Below, in pieces: positions 36,376-48,060 of a DNA stretch of 64,000 bases. How positions within the stretch are numbered: position 1 is the first letter of the stretch; the number at the start of each line of letters is the position of its first letter. A program made the position numbers and the translations under genes. A model generated the notes under the pieces. That model was not told where the DNA came from. It saw only the letters and a program-made list of their open reading frames with translations, and did not search any database. The stretch comes from Angiostrongylus vasorum (taxonomy: Eukaryota > Nematoda > Chromadorea > Rhabditida > Metastrongylidae), in contig JADANN010000049.1 in the NCBI GenBank assembly GCA_018806985.1, forward strand, positions 248,001 through 312,000. The letters are read 5' to 3'.

Positions 36376-37400
36376 TAACTGCCGATCACAGTCTCAGCAT
36401 GTATCCACTTGCTGAGGAGATTACTGCTGCGCACGCACCTAACGTGAAGATAAAACCTCCATTAGCAAACTCCACCAGACCCCAAAAGATTACCACCCTC
36501 ATCCACCAGAAATCAGTCAACAAGACAATGCAGAAATCATCACTGTGTAGCCAGTCAACACTGCAATCAATAAGAAGAATAGGCCATCAAGAATTAATAC
36601 AGTAACATCCTAACAAAAGCAACAAAAAGGATACCGTCGAAGTTCAGGTAGTCTAAGGAAATACCTCTAAATTTTAGCTGGGCAAGCACAAATACTTGAT
36701 CCAAGTACTCGGATACGGGAACATGTACACCTGCCTTAGCTTGATACAGAATTCCACCGATCGTTCATCACCAATGAGTCAGCTGGACGTCTTCAGTTGC
36801 GAAACATTGATTTCCTAGAACTACCCATTAACCCATAACTCACCGACACTTTACAGAAAAGCTTTGTTCGAAAATGTTCACAGCGCGGTAATACTTACCA
36901 TCATTCTCGGGATGTAGCAGATCGAACAAAATTTCGAATTTCTCCAGCATTGACATGATGCTACTAAAAAGGTTCTCAACCCAGTACAAAGCGGTTGTAG
37001 ATGGAGGACTGTGAAAGAACAGGGAACGAATGCGCTAACGATAAGAGCACAAGAACCAAAGCCAGAGCCTAAGGAAAGATAGGAAAACAACAAGAAATCG
37101 AATGCCTCATACATGGATCTTGGTCACCGTACAGGATATGAAGTAACATTGGTAGGGTTCGCGCTCTAGTCGAATAAACATGATCTGTAGATCTATGGTT
37201 TCGTTTTGAATTGCACTTCTCCCAGCACACCACGGTCATTCAAGTGCACTTTCCCATTCCTTTTCTTCATATTGGTGAACATTGACATCAAGAAATTCCT
37301 CACCATCCTGGACTTCATTATTTTGTCTATCGGTGAGAAATCCATCAGGACGATGTGGGATCCGGGTTCCCTACAATATGTCTCGAGCCTAAAGTAATCC
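36376..37400 (-). CDS. Unknown multi-exon gene
   Basis: Several good exons lie on the minus strand. One begins near 37389 after CTTTAG (LETYCREPGSHIVLMDFSPI, then DKIMKSRM); it has a GTGAGG donor candidate after SRM but stays open as VRNFLMSMFTNMKKRNGKVH to about 37197. 36899-36963 reads SIMSMLEKFEILFDLLHPEN followed by D, with a perfect GTAAGT donor. 36635-36664 reads ISLDYLNFD, and one near 36376-36424 reads NLLSKWIHAETVIGSY. The 36899 and 36635 exons join in phase if the second AG of TTTAGAG is used. I do not recognise the product. The 5' and 3' ends are unknown. Confidence 0.45.
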
Positions 37401-37629
37401 AATCTTTGACCCACTAATTAATAACCAATCCTTTGCAGTGATTATTGTGAACCGTACAAACAGTACAGGATCGGTGGGTACGAAAAACGTGAAGATGACC
37501 AAAAGGCCACAAAAAATATCTTCATATGTCGAACATCACCATGAGAAAAGCTAGTAGAACCGTAGTCATTTGCTGTAAGCGTTCAATTCTTTGATCAGTA
37601 ATCAATAACCAATATCCATTTTGTTCCCA

Positions 37630-37670
37630 TATATATACTATATACATATATATATATATATATATATGTG
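37630..37670. repeat. (TA)n microsatellite
   Basis: Imperfect TA tract of about 40 bp immediately before SINE1 copy 5. Confidence 0.9.
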
Positions 37671-37683
37671 TGTATGCACAGAC

Positions 37684-37980
37684 AAAGGGGCGAGTGTGGC
37701 GCACTGGTTGGAGGCGCCACTGCGACGCACACGTGGAATCGATACCCGCGCCCATGGCCTTCAAGCCCTCCAACCCTCCGGGGTCGATAAATTGGTACCA
37801 GACTTGTCTGGGAAGATAGTAGCACTGGCTCGATACATCGGCAGGCCACCGCGAGTCATTGTTAAAAAGGGCAGATATGCATTCAGTCACCTCCAATGAT
37901 ACTTAATGAGGTCGAATACACGGCGCATCCCTCAGGGCATTGATCAACCACGAGAGCTTTATCCTTTATCCTTTATGCAT
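37684..37980 (+). mobile_element. tRNA-derived SINE1, copy 5
   Basis: The most complete plus-strand copy. It has an A-box-like TGGCGCACTGG at 37697, a B-box-like GGAATCGATACCC near 37735, and the core ACTTGTCTGGGAAGATAGTA. It ends in the tail repeat TTATCCTTTATCCTTTAT, the short 3' repeat typical of SINEs copied by a LINE. Confidence 0.8.
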
Positions 37981-38169
37981 AGACATAATGCAAATAAATG
38001 ACGTGCTGCGTGCTGGTTGTCTTGCGCACAAAAAGTAGGACGAATCTGGTCGCTTGTACTTACGAACAATTTTCTTTGTTTCTGACTTTCGACTAATTCT
38101 GGTCTTGACGAGATGACACACAAGAACCTCTGGAATATTCTTCGATAAGCCACATAACTTGGATAAGAC

Positions 38170-38310
38170 ACAGACACCTCAACGGCCCGTCTTCACTGGT
38201 TGTGCGGGCCCTAGAAGACCCTGCCGGATGGACGAATCCCCCGCTGTAAATGGCAGTGCGACACTCAGGAACACCTCCGAGCCACAATGAGGTGATAAAT
38301 CGTTGGGGGG
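38170..38310 (-). repeat. Interspersed repeat R3, internally deleted copy
   Basis: Carries only the two ends of the R3 repeat (GGCCCGTCTTCACTGGTTGT and the GAACACCTCCGAGCCACAAT block), joined through GAAGACCCTGCCGGATGGAC. Confidence 0.6.
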
Positions 38311-38457
38311 ATTGACCGGTAATACGACCAACAATTAACTGCTGTTTCGTTTTAATCACAACCGTAATTGTATAGAATGTGCAGACTACTCCCAAGTGTT
38401 GACAGCAGCATACTTGCATAATGGATCATAGTAACACACAGTAAATAGGCTGATCGA

Positions 38458-38640
38458 TAGTACTAGGGAGGCAGGCGAAACGAAGGACCAGCATGGTGTG
38501 GTGATGAACGCATTACTTTCCGGAAAGGATAATAGTGCGTTCGTTCCCCACCTTAGACACCTGCGGTCCAGAGTTTTGCAAATGCCTCATCAGCGTTGTC
38601 GTTGTATCTCGCTTAGTACCCCTGCCATGAAAATTGTGGT
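38458..38640 (+). mobile_element. SINE2-like repeat, copy 1
   Basis: Shares AGGCGAAACGAAGGACCAGC and a TGGTGTGGTGATGAACGC head with the copies at 58440-62335. GTGCGTTCGTTCCCCACC resembles a pol III B box. Its tRNA origin is inferred. Confidence 0.6.
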
Positions 38641-39195
38641 GGGCAGAAAATAAAAAGCAAAACATTATAACACAACAGTTAACATGAAAGCTAATAAAAA
38701 AATAAGCTAATGAAGTGGAGCTAATAAAGCCACAACAATTAAGGATACAATTAAAACATTAATACAATGATAAGAGCAACTTGATAGTAATGACGAGTGA
38801 GGGGATGCGGATGATGGCGCCCACAGTGGCGCGTACAGCGGCCAAGATGCTGAGGGCCAGAAGAACAGAAAAGTGTGATAGAGACGAGCCTAGCATTAAG
38901 CTAAGCTAGAGATCAGATCTACACTACAGACTATAGCGGCATAACAAATACACTGCATTAAGTTGGCCGGTTAGCGGCCTTATACTCATGGCGTACATTG
39001 TGGGAGGAATGGTACATGCCACCGATGGCGTTGCAGACAGAACGCATTTGAGGATTGCCGCCGCTACTGAGAACGCACCGCAGATCAACTGGCAAACAAT
39101 GAACACTGACACGATGGTGAGGATAAGGATGAGCATGGTGATGAGGATGCACTGGGCTGGTTGGAAGCGCGACGTAGTAACGATACTGCGAACTT

Positions 39196-39290
39196 AATGC
39201 ACAATTCGCAACTGTACTGTAATAATGAGAGAACGAAGTTGATGTAGAATTCGCAGCTGTGATGCAATAACGGTAGAGTGAAGTTAATAT
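39196..39290 (-). repeat. Two-unit 45-bp minisatellite
   Basis: Two adjacent copies of a 45-bp unit with the core AATTCGCA(A/G)CTGT. On the minus strand it would read repeated YINF..SLL..SCE. It follows a region of short overlapping ORFs (38650-39190) in which I cannot support a gene. Confidence 0.5.
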
Positions 39291-39987
39291 ACAATAATGA
39301 CAACGTGCATATGAGTTAACAACTACGATAATCTACACAAGGTGACACACGAGGTCAATGAGGGATGGACCCGGATAGGGGACGAGCTCGGATGGTGATC
39401 CACGAGGCTATTTATACGCTCCTGGAGAAGGCGGTATTGGGAGCAGTTCCAGGATCTCTACCGAAAACATTCGTCGGCTACCCTTTCCATATCTCCTCAA
39501 AACCAGAGATCAACTGGCAGAAGACGGCTCTCGTAAACATCCTCGCGCCTTTCGTATTATCGTACACAGGATGACATTTCGGGAGTAATAACAAACAACA
39601 ACCTCCGACTGCAAAAATAGATTTGCATAACAAGACTGTTTATAGCGATCAAAGTTCCTTAGGATGGGGTGAAAATATTTTCGTACTACGACATTTGCCA
39701 GGCAACTTGAGAAACACTGGATTTGATCATTACTGCCGAAACATACAGTAATAGAAAGAAATAGTAGCTGTTCTGGCAATAGTTGCTATACAGCATACCT
39801 TATAAATAGCTATCAATGGACGACCAACCCAAAAGACGTGTGCTAAAGTTACGGCTATTCAAACATGTCGGAATAAACGGCTTTGGACCATTATCATTGA
39901 AACATGCAAGCGATCGAATGAAGGGCTAAAGAATAATTCGTACTTGAAAGTCGAGAAAGCTGCTTCACCTGGAGCTGGTTCAAAAAT

Positions 39988-40149
39988 ATGACTGTTGACG
40001 AACTGCAAGTACTTCGGCTGTTTTTTGCTAGACGAGAAGAAATACCCTTAGCTCTGATAAGCCATCCAACTTTGCCTTTGCGGAACAGCTTTTACGAACC
40101 ATCATTATACCAACCAGAAATGCCACCTCATTTACAAAGAGATTATTGA
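39988..40149 (+). CDS. Small hypothetical ORF or exon, 53 residues
   Basis: Starts ATG (MTVDELQVLRLFFARREEIP), continues LALISHPTLPLRNSFYEPS and ends LYQPEMPPHLQRDY before TGA. The amino-acid mix is protein-like and the minus strand is poorer in this stretch. It may be the last exon of a plus-strand gene, because the frame stays open upstream through CFTWSWFKN. Family unknown. Confidence 0.35.
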   Translation: MTVDELQVLRLFFARREEIPLALISHPTLPLRNSFYEPSLYQPEMPPHLQRDY

Positions 40150-40620
40150 AAAACGAACTGCGCGAACAACTTTAACACCTTATGCTCCATGGCAGAAAAC
40201 ATTTCTTGAGTGGCTTATAGAGTATGTGAGACATTCCATTTAACATTCTCGCACCTACGCCTCATCTCCAGTTGGTTGTGGACTGAACAGCGTCTGATTT
40301 TCCGCCTTTATGGACTTGCCGGTTTCTTTGAAAACAACAGTTTTTGGTGACTAAAAGAAATCACGGGTTGTGAATATGAAGGATTTGTATAAAAGATTTT
40401 GCTCTATCGTTCTACGTATATGAATGACATTTTTGTTATATTCACTATATGATACTGTGGTTCATCATACAGGCACATTACTGTCATCATTTGGAAGTGT
40501 TTTTGCAACATATGGATCTCTAATTCAAAACCGACTCTCCTTTAACCTCACCATGACTAATCAATATGTATTCTTCCCTTGATAAGCTAAGACGCGACTG
40601 ATGAATATTCGTTATTTTTT

Positions 40621-40656
40621 GGCCAACGTTTCGACGTCTTCGTCTTCATCGGAGCC
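40621..40656 (-). ncRNA. Hammerhead-like motif H6
   Basis: On the minus strand CCGATGA (one change from CTGATGA), A, the hairpin GACG-AAGA-CGTC, GAAAC, GTT. Helix I is GGCT/GGCC. The helix II pair that is G-C in H1 is replaced by A-U here, keeping the helix. Confidence 0.55.
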
Positions 40657-40834
40657 GATGATCCGCTTCGGCGGTCCACAGTTGTCCGCGATCTCAATGT
40701 GACGTCTTCGTTGTTGTACCGAGACGGATCTTCTCGTCAATGGAACACCGCACGAATGAGGCATGCCCATCCGGCAGTGCTGCTTTATACAGGGCAGTTG
40801 TTGTTGATATCACCATCCGTCGATAAAAAATAAA

Positions 40835-41113
40835 AAAAAGGATAAAGCTGTCGGCGTTGATCAATCCCTGAGGGATGCGCCATGCATTCGACTTCATTGT
40901 GCATCGTTTGCAGATGATCGAATGCATATTTGCCCTTAACAATGACTCGTGGTGGCCTATCGATGTATCGAGCCAGTGCTGCTATCCTCCCAGACAGGTC
41001 TGGTCCAATTTGCCGACCCCGGAGGGATGGAAGGCTCGGTGAGCCACGGGTGTGGGGGATTGATTTCACGTGTGTTGCTGGGCGCCTCCAAGCACTGCGC
41101 CACACGCGCCCTT
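40835..41113 (-). mobile_element. tRNA-derived SINE1, copy 6
   Basis: Minus-strand, nearly full-length. The head is TGTGGCGCAGTGCTTGGAGG near 41095, and the tail runs past GGATGCGCCATGCATTCGAC into AGCTTTATCC near 40845. Confidence 0.8.
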
Positions 41114-41224
41114 ATGCCACCGCGAGTCGACTTGATGCCAGGGGTATGCTGCTGCATCTACACAAATCATCTATGGGGTAAGCTCTGCTTTGACGAGCAG
41201 TCATTTTGGGATCATTCACATAGC

Positions 41225-42900
41225 AACGTCGACTAACTTCGTTTTCTCTTAAGTAGAGATTTTCGCAAAATATTTTCCAGACCACCTGAAGATTGAACAA
41301 CTAAGACACTGTTTTAAGAGAGTCATTAGTTGCGCAATCGACAAGCCGTGTATTTTTGTTTTCTTTTCGTGCTCTACCAGCAACTCGAGAATGGCTTGCA
41401 TTGCGGAGTCATTCGACACGTTGGTATAAAGTGAAGTAACATCGAATGGCTCCATTACATGCGTGCTGTTTGGTTGTGCGCACCGTAGGTGGTCTAGAAA
41501 TATTTTTGGTATCAGGTAGATGGGTTGGAATGAATTTTAGCAACTGGGTCAGGATAAGGTTTAGGAACCACGTTATTCTATCCGTTGGCCCGCCTATACA
41601 ACTGATGATAGGTCTAACCTTAAATGATGATGGGTTCGTTGATGTAATATCATCAGTTAAAGTAAGGTTATGTGTTTTAATAAGCAAGTAAAGGACAGGG
41701 CAAATTGGATGTTCGTTTTTTAAGTCGAGGAATAACTGAAGGCTCTAAACCTGCGGCCTTTGCCGTGTTGACCCATTCTTGATTTAATTTCCGGTTTGAT
41801 TTCTATAATCCTTTTCAGAGGATGCTCGATAGAGAGGAACATCATTGAGATGCTCCTCTGTTATCCTAATATCCAACTGACTAGGAATAACTAACTAAAA
41901 AATTCTTCACCTTTATCACTAATAGAAAGTCTAACAGATTTTGAATTCAAGAGCTCTCTAACCTGGCGCATACCACATTTTTTGTTGGTGTGTGAGGTTG
42001 GAGCTTATTTTTCTGTTTTGGTAGTGATTAAGTATGCGGAGAATTTCGTCGGAAAATGAACGAAATGTAGGGTCAATATCGCTATTTGGTAGCTCTTGTT
42101 TAAAGAAAGTTCGAGCAAAAGGTATTGGAGGTAGTTCCCCCTTAGTACTACTTTACCTAACCTTTCTACCCTAAAACTGTAACGTAAATGATTTTGAAGT
42201 TTATGCAGAGTACACGTGATCCTGCGTAGGATTGGTTTAGAAATGGGTTGACTAGACGCGAAACTCGGACCCAATTCTAACAATGAACGCGCATTTTCGG
42301 GAAGCGTTATGCCTCCTAGCACAGTAACTCTGGATGTTCTTGGTGCGCAGTCTATTTTAGGGATTTTACTTGCAACTTGACCAACGGTGGTCCTTTGATT
42401 TGACCTTTTTGAGCAGCGTGATAGATCTTCAAACTTTTTTCCTTAACTTGCTCTTAATATCACACCCAATCTTTTCGCATACCGATTTAGACCTATTTAG
42501 CTACTATTCTCTCCCAAAGATTCCTCTCCAAATGCTGAGCACAATGGTTTTCTTTGTACACACATTTGTTTAACAGTGAAAACATTTCGTCTTGTGTGCA
42601 CTGCGATGAAATGCGTAGCAGTTTTATTTCGATGCTCAGCATTTGTTGAGAGCTCTCTGTTAAGCCGCATACTTCGTATAATTTCCTACACTTTATAAAG
42701 TTGGGAATAATTCGATGTTTTAAGCAACGGCGTAGAAAATGGGTCTTTTGTCGCATTAAGACGATTTTCTGCCTTAATGACAATACGTCTCTTACAAGTC
42801 GGAAATGCTTTGCTGGAACACCTCTTAAAAACGGAATTCGGAGAATTTCGCCGGAAAATAAGCGAAATGTAGGGTCAATATCGCTAAAATTCATTCCAAG
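41225..42900 (-). mobile_element. Penelope-like element fragment P3 (N-terminal and RT part)
   Basis: On the minus strand the N-terminal PLE region is open at 42493-42918 (LRQKIVLMRQKTHFLRRCLK, then FIKCRKLYEVCGLTESSQQ) and 42005-42322. The RT follows at 41409-41687 (SSFKVRPIISCIGGPTDRIT) and 41249-41455 (EPFDVTSLYTNVSNDSAMQA, then AQLMTLLKQCLSCSIFRWSG). It is cut at about 41225, before the catalytic YIDD box. Its head faces P4. Confidence 0.82.
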
Positions 42901-44525
42901 CCATCTACCTAACACCAAAATAATTCTAGACCACCTACGGTGCGCGCAACCAAACTACACGCATGTAATGGAGTCATTCGATGTTACTTCACTTTATACC
43001 AACGTGTCGAATGACTCCGCAATGCAAGCCATTCTCGAGTTGCTGATAGAGTACGGAAAGAAAATAAAAATGTACGGCTTGTCGATTGCGCAACTAATGA
43101 CTCTCTTAAAACAGTGTCTTAGTTGTTTAATCTTCAGGTGGTCTGGTAAATATTTTGCACAAATTAGAGGGTTGGCCATGGGACAGCGTTTGGCACCAAG
43201 CCTTGCCTCGCTTTCATGTCTAAGGTGGAAGCTCCAGTTCTCGATCGCCGACCCTTACTCTACTGTCGATACATTGACGACTGTTTCATCGTCTGTTCTA
43301 CACAAGAACAGATGGATGAGTGCTTTAAATTGTTAAACCAACAGTCAGAGTATATAAAATTTACACGAGAAAAAACCAACCGAAAACAGGCTTCCATTTT
43401 TAAACGTGCAAATAAAGCTCTCAGAAACTGGCTATATAACAAAATGGTATCGTAAGCCAAGTAGTAAGAACATACTAGTTCATTACCTCTCCTCTCATCC
43501 TTCACACATGAAAAAGCACTTACCAAAAACACGTACCGTACGGCTAAAAAAATGTGTGCACAGGAGAACAGGAAAGGAAGGAATCGCAAAACCCGGCACG
43601 AAAAATTGCCATTTCCAATGGCTACGACGTAGAAGCCACTCGGGTTAGACAAAAAACGTAAGGTAGTTTCCCCAAAATAATGTTTCGGACGTAAGTAAGA
43701 TCCCTTTTAAGCTACCCTTCATATCAAATGAAATAAGTTACGCCATTAACAGATGCTTAAGGAAAAAGTGGTCTTGAAAATTATATAACGATTATTGACA
43801 TCCCACCCAATACCCTACGCCGTCAGTTAGTTCGCAACCGTCTCTATGATCGTTTGTGCAGCTCAGAAAACTGTATGATCTGTCCCCAACGGGAGAGACG
43901 GGGATTGCAAGAGTTCAGGTATAACACACTCGACCTCATGTAACGCATGCGGTGAGGAATATATTGGGGAAACGGGTAGACCACTTTGTGTCCGCATAAA
44001 AGAACATCTAGATGGGAAAGCTAAAATTCGTCAAAACACTCCTCTAGGCACGCATAGGGCACAAAAGCACAACGGCGATGATTTTGAAGTGACTGTACGG
44101 GATCCTAGCGCAGGAGTCGAAAACATCAACGCACAAAACTCTTGAAGCGTTTTGGATAAATTTCAAAAAATCCAAAGATGAACCGGAAAGACGAATGCCT
44201 TACTATCACATGTGACCTGGCGCCCTATTTCAAAATGATATTTTGACCCCGGGTGTGTCGTGCTCGCGACCCCACATGAACAACGCGTGGGCCACTCCCA
44301 CTCGTAACATCACGGTGAGTAGCCTTTCAGTTTGACCGTAGCATCCTAACCCGCCATCTATTTAAAACTTTGATTTTCGTTAATACTATAGCCTTTTCCA
44401 CCGAAGAATTAAAGTATTCTAATATAAAATACGTCCAGGCTCTGAGGAAGGCGAAATCGCCGAGACGTCAGCCATCGACCAACAACACCAACAACAACGA
44501 CAACGACAACGAAGACCTATACCAA
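42840..44525 (+). mobile_element. Penelope-like element P4 (RT, GIY-YIG and terminal repeat)
   Basis: Plus-strand element, the best PLE copy here. RT at 42960-43380 reads ESFDVTSLYTNVSNDSAMQA, GLAMGQRLAPSLA, then after a frameshift LLYCRYIDDCFIVCSTQEQM. The linker HYLSSHPSHMKKHLPKT lies near 43490. The GIY-YIG endonuclease at 43930-44030 reads CGEEYIGETGRPLCVRIKEH. The element ends in hammerhead-like motif H7 and a CAACAA-rich tail. PLEs are non-LTR retroelements that use the GIY-YIG nuclease for insertion. This copy has one frameshift in RT and several stops in the C-terminal half. Confidence 0.87.
44438..44473 (+). ncRNA. Hammerhead-like motif H7, core mutated
   Basis: Identical to H1 in CTGAGGA and the GGCG-AAAT-CGCC hairpin, but the next block is GAGAC instead of GAAAC. 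This changes a conserved core adenosine and should abolish cleavage. Helix I is GGCT/AGCC. Confidence 0.6.
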
Positions 44526-44694
44526 TCCCGCATCAGCTAAAGACGATCAGTTTATAAGATGATATAAATAAATATATTAACTATCTATGCGGACGTTTAT
44601 AGAAAGTCGGTCTTTTTGAGTTATTAAGGGATCACTATTTTTTCTTGCTGAGCAAAAAATGAGGTTGTCATTAATGCATTTATTCATACACAAA

Positions 44695-44730
44695 GCCATC
44701 GCTTCGGTGCTTTCGCCTTCTTCAGAACCT
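44695..44730 (-). ncRNA. Degenerate hammerhead-like motif H8
   Basis: On the minus strand CTGAAGA, A, GGCG-AAAG-CACC, then GAAGCGAT. The cleavage-site side is lost. It has second-type flanks (TGTCAATTTCACCTTTCCAG upstream on the same strand). Confidence 0.45.
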
Positions 44731-44836
44731 GGAAAGGTGAAATTGACATGTAGTCTATTCAGCCAAACGTCTGCATAACCTGGGCCAACAAAAAATAAGA
44801 CGTAGATTCTACTGTGAATTCATAAATTCTATAAAT

Positions 44837-45544
44837 CTACTGTGCAGATCTCAGCACTTCTTGCATTCGATTCGTTCCCTCTTGTCCATCATCCACGAAG
44901 GCTTCGAGCTTTTCTTCAGTGGGTTCGGCAGTTGCTTGAGTATTTCCCTTTTTTCCTCCTCCTTGGCAAAGAAAAACCCTTTTTCGAAAAGGTTCGTTGA
45001 CCAGGAATTTGATTAACAATCTATTGTTACTTTGTTTATTCGCTATAGTTATTGCATAGAACGCCTGGGCAAAAAAATATCGAAATAAACTCAACATAAA
45101 CTGAAAAAATACTTCCAAATAGCGACAGCAATACAAAGTACCAAGCGGAGCAAACTAACAGATTAAATAGTAACATGCGTGTCATTCGTGCTCACATGGC
45201 ATCAGAGAAAATCTTTTTTTACAATCCCTGTCATGTTCAAAAGCTCCAACTATATCTTTCAGTAACCGGTCGCGATTTCTATCACACAGATGCTCTCACG
45301 TTTCCACTCTTCACATTTTGTAGACGGAATTTAACGACAAATGCCTGTCTCAGAGAACGTGGCAACACTGGTCACTATCCCTAAAATGAGGTCGAAAGTT
45401 TACTTGCCAGCAATCGTCCCGGACTTTCTGATGTGCATTTCGGTTAGGGCCACTCGTTAAAAAATCGTTGGCAAACGACTCAGGTGTGATAGAACATTCC
45501 TCCACGATCAGACGATTCATGGATGTTTCAAAGCAATAATCCAT
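44837..45544 (-). CDS. Unknown gene with at least two exons
   Basis: The first exon, 45404-45544, opens with ATG just after an in-frame TAA. It reads MDYCFETSMNRLIVEECSIT and PESFANDFLTSGPNRNAHQK, and ends CWQ before GTAAAC in phase 0. The last exon ends at TAG 44837 and reads GKKGNTQATAEPTEEKLEAF, then VDDGQEGTNRMQEVLRSAQ. A middle exon is likely near 45196-45300 (CDRNRDRLLKDIVGAFEHDR, then DCKKRFSLMP and GTGAGC), but its acceptor is unclear. Cysteine content suggests a secreted or lumenal part. No family recognised. Confidence 0.45.
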
Positions 45545-45607
45545 TAATTAAAGTGAGCATTCATGAACAGCACGGAATTCTTGTAATGTTACACATGTAA
45601 CAATTCC

Positions 45608-45772
45608 ATGGCCAGAAGGATCCCTCTAAAGTGGAGACGGTTTAGACTCGCATCCCTATGCAAGCTTGTCGTCCTGAACACGCACTTAGCAGCTTGCGTC
45701 TTGATTACATTATCAGAAGCCCACACAGATCTCAGCATTCCTCAGCAAGTTGTTTCTGTACTGAAGACTAAA
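45608..45772 (+). CDS. Putative first exon of a secreted protein
   Basis: ATG with a basic start (MARRIPLKWRRFR), a hydrophobic run LVVLNTHLAACVLITL and SEAHTD as a possible signal cleavage site, ending KTK before a GTAAGA donor. It starts 63 bp from the first exon of the minus-strand gene at 44837-45544, so the two may share a promoter. I could not find its next exon. Product unknown. Confidence 0.35.
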
Positions 45773-46382
45773 GGTAAGATGAGCTTCTTAATTCAAGAAC
45801 TATTTCTCAGTTAAAAGCTACGTATTGAATCCTTGTCCAAATTTTGCAATTTGCTGACGTGCGAAAAATTCCTTTGCCGAAAGGTCCACCGTTTGGAGAA
45901 GGAAATCTTCACATGAGACTACGGTGCCACTTGTCATTTTAATTAATTGGTAGCGAAATTATATTTAATACTTAGGGCTTGACGTTTAACTTCACATGGC
46001 TGCCGAATCTAATCGACGCCTAGTTTTTCACTTTACGCGCTATGAATTGAAATCAACGCAAACCCCCTCGATTTGCATCCACAAATGGGCAGAAATCAAC
46101 TCATGTCTGCAGATGTTGAAGCACAGTGTTATCTTCACGGATATGGACACTTGTGCTTGTTCCAATGCTTAATTTTTCACTTATGGCTTCCTTGATGTTT
46201 TGGCTTTTTTTTTAAACAGTTTTCGTCTTTCACGTTTGTTTATCCCTCATCTCTTCTTTTGCTCCGGTTGATGGTTCATTTACAAAATCTGATGTACCCA
46301 CTATAAAAACTTCATCTTTTGGAGTTTCGACTATGAATGTACCAGCTTAGTTTTTCTTCTCAAATAATGGTGTTTGGTATCT

Positions 46383-46765
46383 CTTCTCTCCCAACGATTT
46401 ACCGCCTCATCGTAGCTGGGAGGTTTTCCTGGGTGTCGGACTGCGATGGACAGTGGGGGGGATTCGTCCCCCTCTGCAGGATCTCCCAAGTTGAGAAGGA
46501 GTTCGGCGTTCCCATCAGGAAGCCTACCTAAGAGTAAACTAAACCAATACCAAGAGCCACCATCATCTTGGTATCAACGGCATGATAACAAATCTCCCTC
46601 TGATCCACAGGAGCTGCGACTGCCTGTAGTGGTGACGACCTGGGGCAAACTTTGGCCAGGCTGTCCTCGGGATTCCAGGGAACCACAATGGCTTAACCAG
46701 CAAATCTCCGAAACAAGGTGACTATGCTGAGACCCGCACAACTAGTGATGACGGGCCGTTCAAGT
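46383..46765 (+). repeat. Interspersed repeat R3, copy 1
   Basis: About 380 bp, beginning near CGCCTCATCGTAGCTGGGAG and ending with CGGGCCGTTCAAGTATTAAG. The family ends in CCAAGTAT-type repeats, a SINE-like tail. No coding capacity and no convincing pol III box. Confidence 0.65.
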
Positions 46766-46769
46766 ATTA

Positions 46770-48060
46770 AGTAACTAGGGTATCTCCTCTATCCTTCACT
46801 ATCTCGAGGCAGCTCTTTATATGGCAGTTGATAATACAAAGTTTGTTTGGGATACCATGTCCCAGGACAGTTGTGTTTTGCGCACGGTCCACCAAGTTAC
46901 ATCTGGGATTAGTCACCGACTCAAGTGGGTGAAGAAGCCTGGCTTTAATACCCATTTATTCTTCCTTGCACATTTTTAGTTTTTTAGGTTAGACTTTTTT
47001 TATCAACTTTGAAATTTAACCAAACCAAAATTTTCGGCGGAAAGTCACCGTTTCATGTAGATAAGAGTTAACCATGCCATTTATGACGAATACAAGTGTC
47101 CAACTCTCGAAAGAGATTAAGTTAGCGATTGTTCGTTGCGATGTGCTATTATTCTAGACGCTTCCTCATCCACATGATCCCTCAACGTCAACGATGAGTG
47201 AACCGTGTTATGAAAAGAAGGAGCGTATTCGCCAAATTAATATTTGGATTCTATTTATGTTCTGTTCGATTATTTATGTAAGACAAGCGTCTTTCTGCCG
47301 GCTAGCCTTTGTGGGCGACTAAATGCCTGGAGTTTTTTCCTGTAGTTGTGAAAAGGTGGTGACAATCTTATGCGACAGCTTCTTGTTTATCAATTATTAG
47401 CGTTACTAAATGTATCATTTTGAAGCATTCCCACTTTGCCGGAACCATAGCAGTACTTCCCAGAAAGTCTGGGAGGTAGAAAAGGTTTCATTATCCTTGT
47501 GGCCTTATAAAATTGTCGTTACTTCCCCAGGAAAAAATCAGTGGAGTTGACATATAGCTATTTCTCGTCACCGTTTATTCCTCTACTTGCCACCTTGGGA
47601 CGCCCAGCGTAACCACATGAATATCTGGGGCTCGAAAATTTCCAAATAAGCAAGATAACAGAAACTAAGAAAGACAACTTTATTACAATAAATGTCTTAA
47701 TTACAATACAGTGTAAACTACTTTCAATACACTTTCCTAGCAGATAGTCTTATAGCGTTTATGAAGCATCGTCAATAGGGGCATTTCGAATTCTTCAACA
47801 CATAAGGAAAAGATCTTATTGACAAAGCAGGGATCACATTTACGCAAACTCATGTTGTTTAACAGAAATAGAAGTCAAAGAAGATAGTAATAATAGATGT
47901 ATACAAAACAACGAATGCAGAAAAATCGAAACCCACTACTCCCACAAAGTTGTCCTTTCTTCACCCACACAATTTCCCACTTACATAATTCAAAGCCTTT
48001 ATAACCATCTTTTTCTCTACTACAATTAAAGGTGATAATGGATGATATCCAACTAACATG
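46770..48060. other. Unassigned intergenic stretch
   Basis: Low-complexity and AT-rich. A short piece at 47450-47500 (CCCAGAAAGTCTGGGAGG) resembles the SINE1 core; nothing else is recognised. Confidence 0.3.

Noticed and set aside
46446..46721. Proline/serine-rich ORF of 91 codons
   Set aside because: It lies wholly in an R3 repeat, and the frame is broken in the other copies.
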